From Azoarcus olearius (GTDB lineage Bacteria; Pseudomonadota; Gammaproteobacteria; Burkholderiales; Rhodocyclaceae): 64,000 nt of DNA. Location: assembly GCF_001682385.1 (NCBI RefSeq), contig NZ_CP016210.1, positions 4,092,001-4,156,000 on the forward strand, written 5' to 3'. This document shows, piece by piece, positions 61,450 to 64,000 of this stretch (the stretch's first letter is position 1; the number at the start of each line of letters is the position of its first letter). The notes beneath the pieces were generated by a model, which was given only the letters and a program-made list of their open reading frames with translations, searched no databases and was not told the DNA's origin. The position numbers and the translations under genes are program-made.

Positions 61450-61860
61450 TCAGGGTGAGCCGCCGCCCTCCGGCGGCGCATGGCACGCCACACAGAGCTT
61501 GTTGCCGTCCGGGTCGCGGAAATACGCGCCGTAATAATGCTCGTGATACTCGGGCCGCAGCCCCGGTGCGCCTTCGGACGTGCCGCCGTGGTCAAGCGCC
61601 GTGGCGAATGCCAGATCCACCACCGCCCGGCTGTCGGCCAGAAACGCGACCATCTGGCCATTGCCAGGCGCGGGCGGCAGCCCGTTGTAGGGCTTGCCGA
61701 TCAGGAACAGCGGCCGTGGCCCCGGCGCGGATTGCCACCCGGCCCACGGTCGCGCGCTGTCGCAGAAGCGCGCCGGCTGGCCCAGCGCGGCCATCAGCGG
61801 GTTGTAGAAGGCGAGCGCGCGATCGAAGTCGCTGACGCCGACAAAGACATGTGAGAACAC
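61450..61860 (-). CDS. VOC family protein
   Basis: 136 residues, GTG start at 61860. VOC fold with SHVFVGVSDFDRALAFY, FLIGKPYNG, QMVAFLADSRAVVDLAFATAL and GAYFRDPDGNKLCVACH. Ligand positions: His4 in SHVFV and the late Asn-Lys-Leu-Cys segment lacks the usual Glu, so metal binding is doubtful. Glyoxalase/bleomycin-resistance-like; function unknown. Confidence 0.85.
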   Translation of the reverse strand: MFSHVFVGVSDFDRALAFYNPLMAALGQPARFCDSARPWAGWQSAPGPRPLFLIGKPYNGLPPAPGNGQMVAFLADSRAVVDLAFATALDHGGTSEGAPGLRPEYHEHYYGAYFRDPDGNKLCVACHAPPEGGGSP

Positions 61861-61956
61861 GATCAGCTCGATAGCGGTAGGTGAGTGGAGGGCACGCGTG
61901 GCATCGGCCGGCCCCGGCCGGGGCGAAGGCAGGCGCTGCGGCGGCCGGGTGCCGGG

Positions 61957-62409
61957 TCACGCATCGATGGCCTTGCTGTAAGCATAGAAGACCTCGTCCC
62001 GCACCCACCCGAGCGATTCGTACGCGGCCTGCGCCGCGGTGTTGGTTCTCGCCGTCGTCAGGTCCATTCGTGCCTTGCCGTTCGCAGCCGCCAGCTTTTC
62101 CGCCGCCTGCAGCAGCGCCCTGCCCGCCCCGCAGCGCCGGGCCTCCGGGCGAACGAACAGGTCGTAGAGCGAATAGATGGGTTTGGCTTCGACCGAGCAG
62201 AAGGTGGGGTACAGCTGGCAGAAGCCGACGATGCCCCGGCTTTCGGTCGAGGCGAGGAGGATCACGGATTCGCCGTTTTCCAGGCGCGCACGAATGAAGC
62301 GCGCCGCCAGCGCCGGATCCGCATCCTGCTGATAGAACTGGCGGTAGGCATCGAACAGCGGCGCAACGACGTCGAGGTCCGCGAGCGTGGCAAGTCGGGT
62401 ATGAATCAT
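61957..62409 (-). CDS. GNAT family N-acetyltransferase
   Basis: 150 residues. GNAT fold: IHTRLATLADLDVVAPLFDAY, VGFCQLYPTFCSVEAKPIYSL-type strands, acetyl-CoA loop LFVRPEARRCGAGRALLQ, and DLTTARTNTAAQAAYESLGW. Substrate unknown. First of three GNAT genes in a row on the minus strand, separated by spacers of about 80-130 bp. Confidence 0.88.
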   Translation of the reverse strand: MIHTRLATLADLDVVAPLFDAYRQFYQQDADPALAARFIRARLENGESVILLASTESRGIVGFCQLYPTFCSVEAKPIYSLYDLFVRPEARRCGAGRALLQAAEKLAAANGKARMDLTTARTNTAAQAAYESLGWVRDEVFYAYSKAIDA

Positions 62410-62535
62410 GGCTAAGCCGCCTTTTGGTTGAAGGGTGGATCGGTGTCTTGCGGGGAGGGAAATGGCGGGGGCACCAGGCGCGCTGTCGCGCCCGCCATGC
62501 TTGCGCCCCGGGTGGTCCTGCGCCCGGCTGGTTGC

Positions 62536-63000
62536 CTACAAGGCCAGGCCCAGAAAGCGGGTGCCGGGAACCGGGTTGTGGCTGACGGCCGGGGCGGGAA
62601 CGAAGCCGAGCGACTCGTACAGCCTTTGTGCGGCGACGAACTCCGGCAACACGTCCAGGCACATCGAGGCGTAACCCGCGGTGCGCGCGGTGCGGATCAT
62701 CTGTTCCACAAGGCGGCGGCCGATACTGTTTCCCCGGGCGCCGGGCCGCACATAGACCCGCTTGAGTTCGCACGCGCTGCGGCTGACCCGGCGAAGCGCC
62801 GCACAGCCCACCACGGCTGCATCCCGGCGCGCGAGCAGCACGCATCCGTCGGGTTCCGCGTACTTGCCCGGGAGGCCTGCGAACTCGCGCTCGTAGTCCT
62901 GGAACGCCAGGCTGACCGACGGGCTTGCGACGTACTCGCGAAAGATCGCGACGACGTCCTGGAGGTCGGCCGGAAAGCAGGCGGGAAGGATGTGGGTCAC
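62536..63000 (-). CDS. GNAT family N-acetyltransferase
   Basis: 154 residues, GTG start at 63000 without a strong ribosome-binding site. GNAT features: DLQDVVAIFREYVASP, GCAALRRVSRSACELKRVYV, acetyl-CoA loop VRPGARGNSIGRRLVEQMI, CLDVLPEFVAAQRLYESLGF and a terminal PGTRFLGLAL. It resembles the general YobR/YjgM-like acetyltransferases. Substrate unknown. Confidence 0.88.
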   Translation of the reverse strand: MTHILPACFPADLQDVVAIFREYVASPSVSLAFQDYEREFAGLPGKYAEPDGCVLLARRDAAVVGCAALRRVSRSACELKRVYVRPGARGNSIGRRLVEQMIRTARTAGYASMCLDVLPEFVAAQRLYESLGFVPAPAVSHNPVPGTRFLGLAL

Positions 63001-63082
63001 GTAGCGGCGCGGGGATCGGGATGGGAATCAGGGTGCGGGACTTCCTGTCCATCATATCGCGGGCGGGGTGCGACAGCGCCTG

Positions 63083-63556
63083 TCATGCGGTCGTCTTACG
63101 CAGAGCGTCGCCTGATACCGCATCCCCATGAATGAGCGGCTTTGACATGAAGGCCGCCGAGCACGGACAAAGGCCGGCGAACTGCGCCGTGGCGCGGATG
63201 GCTTCCGGTGCATCGCTGCGGGGCGTCCGTCGGTAGCCGAGCGTTGCGAAGAAGTGTTCCGCCGTGCTCGTCAGCAGGAACAGGTCCTCGACACCGTGAG
63301 AAGCGGAGAAGGCTTCGACGTGACGGACGAGCGCTTCGCCGAGGCCCCGCCCCCGGTAGGCGGGCGCCACCGCCAGCGAACGCAGCAAGCCCACCTTGGC
63401 GTAGGGTTCGAGGCCGACCGCCCCGACCAAGGCTCCGTGATCCCGCAGCCCGAAGAACAGATGGTGCGACGAAGCCGATATGTCCTGCACCGGCAAGCCG
63501 CACTCCGACAACAAGGCGATGACATCGTCGATCGCTGTTTCCCGGGTGATATGCAT
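63083..63556 (-). CDS. ArsN2-like GNAT acetyltransferase (arsenic resistance type)
   Basis: 157 residues from the ATG at 63556 (MHITRETAIDDVIALLSECGLP). The ArsN2 pattern is strong: LFFGLRDHGALVGAVGLEPY, KVGLLRSLAVAPAYRGRGLG, FLLTSTAEHFFATLGYRRTPR, APEAIRATAQFAGLCPCSAAFMSK. ArsN enzymes acetylate arsinothricin and related compounds, but no ars genes are nearby in this window. The upstream open frame is not part of the family. Confidence 0.82.
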   Translation of the reverse strand: MHITRETAIDDVIALLSECGLPVQDISASSHHLFFGLRDHGALVGAVGLEPYAKVGLLRSLAVAPAYRGRGLGEALVRHVEAFSASHGVEDLFLLTSTAEHFFATLGYRRTPRSDAPEAIRATAQFAGLCPCSAAFMSKPLIHGDAVSGDALRKTTA

Positions 63557-63690
63557 GATTCGACGACAAACCTCCGGTTGGACCGACCTGCCGGGCTTCG
63601 CACGCCCGGCGGAATCGGATGATGGACAGCACTTGCACAACGACACGCACCAGGTGAATGCAGCGGGACGAAAACCTGAGCCCCCGGCGT

Positions 63691-64000
63691 TCACCGCAAC
63701 ATCAGCGCAAACACGCCCCACCCCAGATATTCGCGCGTGAACGTGGCATAGCGCTCGGGTTCGGTACTCAACTGGGCCCGCACGGTGTCCGCCAGTTCGT
63801 CGTCGGGATTCGCTTCCAGCCACCGCCGCATCGTCAGCCACTTGGCGGCCTCGTATCTATCCCACCCGTCCTGATCGGCCAGAACCATCTCAACCACGTC
63901 GTACCCGAGGCGGCGGAAGGACGCGAGCAGTGCCGGCAGCGTCATGAAGTCGGCGATCGCACTGGCCAGGCAACCCCTGGCAGTCTCTTCGGCAGGCGGC
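63691..64000 (-). CDS. C-terminal part of a probable SAM-dependent methyltransferase (cut by window edge)
   Basis: The frame is open through base 64000, so the true start is outside; the internal ATG at 63945 is not the start. The 103 visible residues include VVEMVLADQDGWDRYEAAKW, LTMRRWLEANPDDELA and the ending YTREYLGWGVFALML-like, which I recognise as the C-terminus of a class I methyltransferase subgroup. The SAM-binding motif itself is not in the window, so the assignment rests on this tail. Confidence 0.6.
   Translation of the reverse strand, partial: PPAEETARGCLASAIADFMTLPALLASFRRLGYDVVEMVLADQDGWDRYEAAKWLTMRRWLEANPDDELADTVRAQLSTEPERYATFTREYLGWGVFALMLR

Overview
This 64 kb window is a high-GC chromosomal segment from a betaproteobacterium, most likely Rhodocyclales (Azoarcus/Thauera/Aromatoleum-like). 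The evidence is the pilMNOPQ-aroK-aroB order, cytochrome c4, an anaerobic/aromatic metabolic flavour (UbiD, molybdopterin oxidoreductase, aromatic-type FAD hydroxylase, TRAP binding protein, IclR regulator) and strong GC3 bias. The genus is inference. Coding density is very high, many neighbours overlap by 4 bp (ATGA/GTGA), and I saw no rRNA, tRNA, IS element, prophage or CRISPR array.

Layout. 0-5.8 kb: type IV pilus assembly operon pilM-N-O-P-Q followed by aroK and a truncated aroB, all on the minus strand. 5.9-20 kb: housekeeping genes (PBP1A, frataxin CyaY, LptM-like lipoprotein, LysA, PBP4-type DacB, UbiD, PyrF, sirtuin, an orphan molybdopterin oxidoreductase, PyrE, Xth). 20.2-24.3 kb: a REC-DUF3369-GGDEF(degenerate)-EAL protein translationally coupled to a histidine kinase. 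24.4-26.5 kb: YqjD/YqjE/YqjK-type envelope stress genes, a hypoxanthine phosphoribosyltransferase and a DUF1840 protein. 26.6-30.9 kb: QseBC/PmrAB-like two-component system, then a DegP/MucD protease with a PmrA/QseB-like box in its promoter.

30.9-38.3 kb: the most accessory-looking region. A seven-gene minus-strand operon (MBL-fold protein with a degenerate metal motif, FAD aromatic hydroxylase, DUF2783, VOC protein, fumarylacetoacetate hydrolase family, orphan TRAP DctP, maleylacetoacetate/maleylpyruvate isomerase) is divergent from an IclR regulator. It reads as an aromatic-acid catabolic module in which no standard ring-cleaving dioxygenase is recognisable. 38.4-44.1 kb: a signalling operon of PhnD-type binding protein, giant hybrid histidine kinase and REC-HD-GYP c-di-GMP phosphodiesterase.

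44-56 kb: cytochrome c4, cupin, MurB, PACE-type efflux protein, chemoreceptor, acetyltransferase plus MFS pair, DUF938, a TrpS with a C-terminal extension, small exported proteins, a DOMON-like protein, NamZ-type DUF1343 and thioredoxin. 56-64 kb: a run of small enzymes (two ABM monooxygenases, two methyltransferases, ICMT-like and ceramidase-like membrane proteins, a GlxA-type AraC regulator, VOC, three GNATs including an ArsN2-like one) ending in a truncated methyltransferase-like gene. Boundaries and starts were read by eye; family assignments come from recognised motifs, not database searches.
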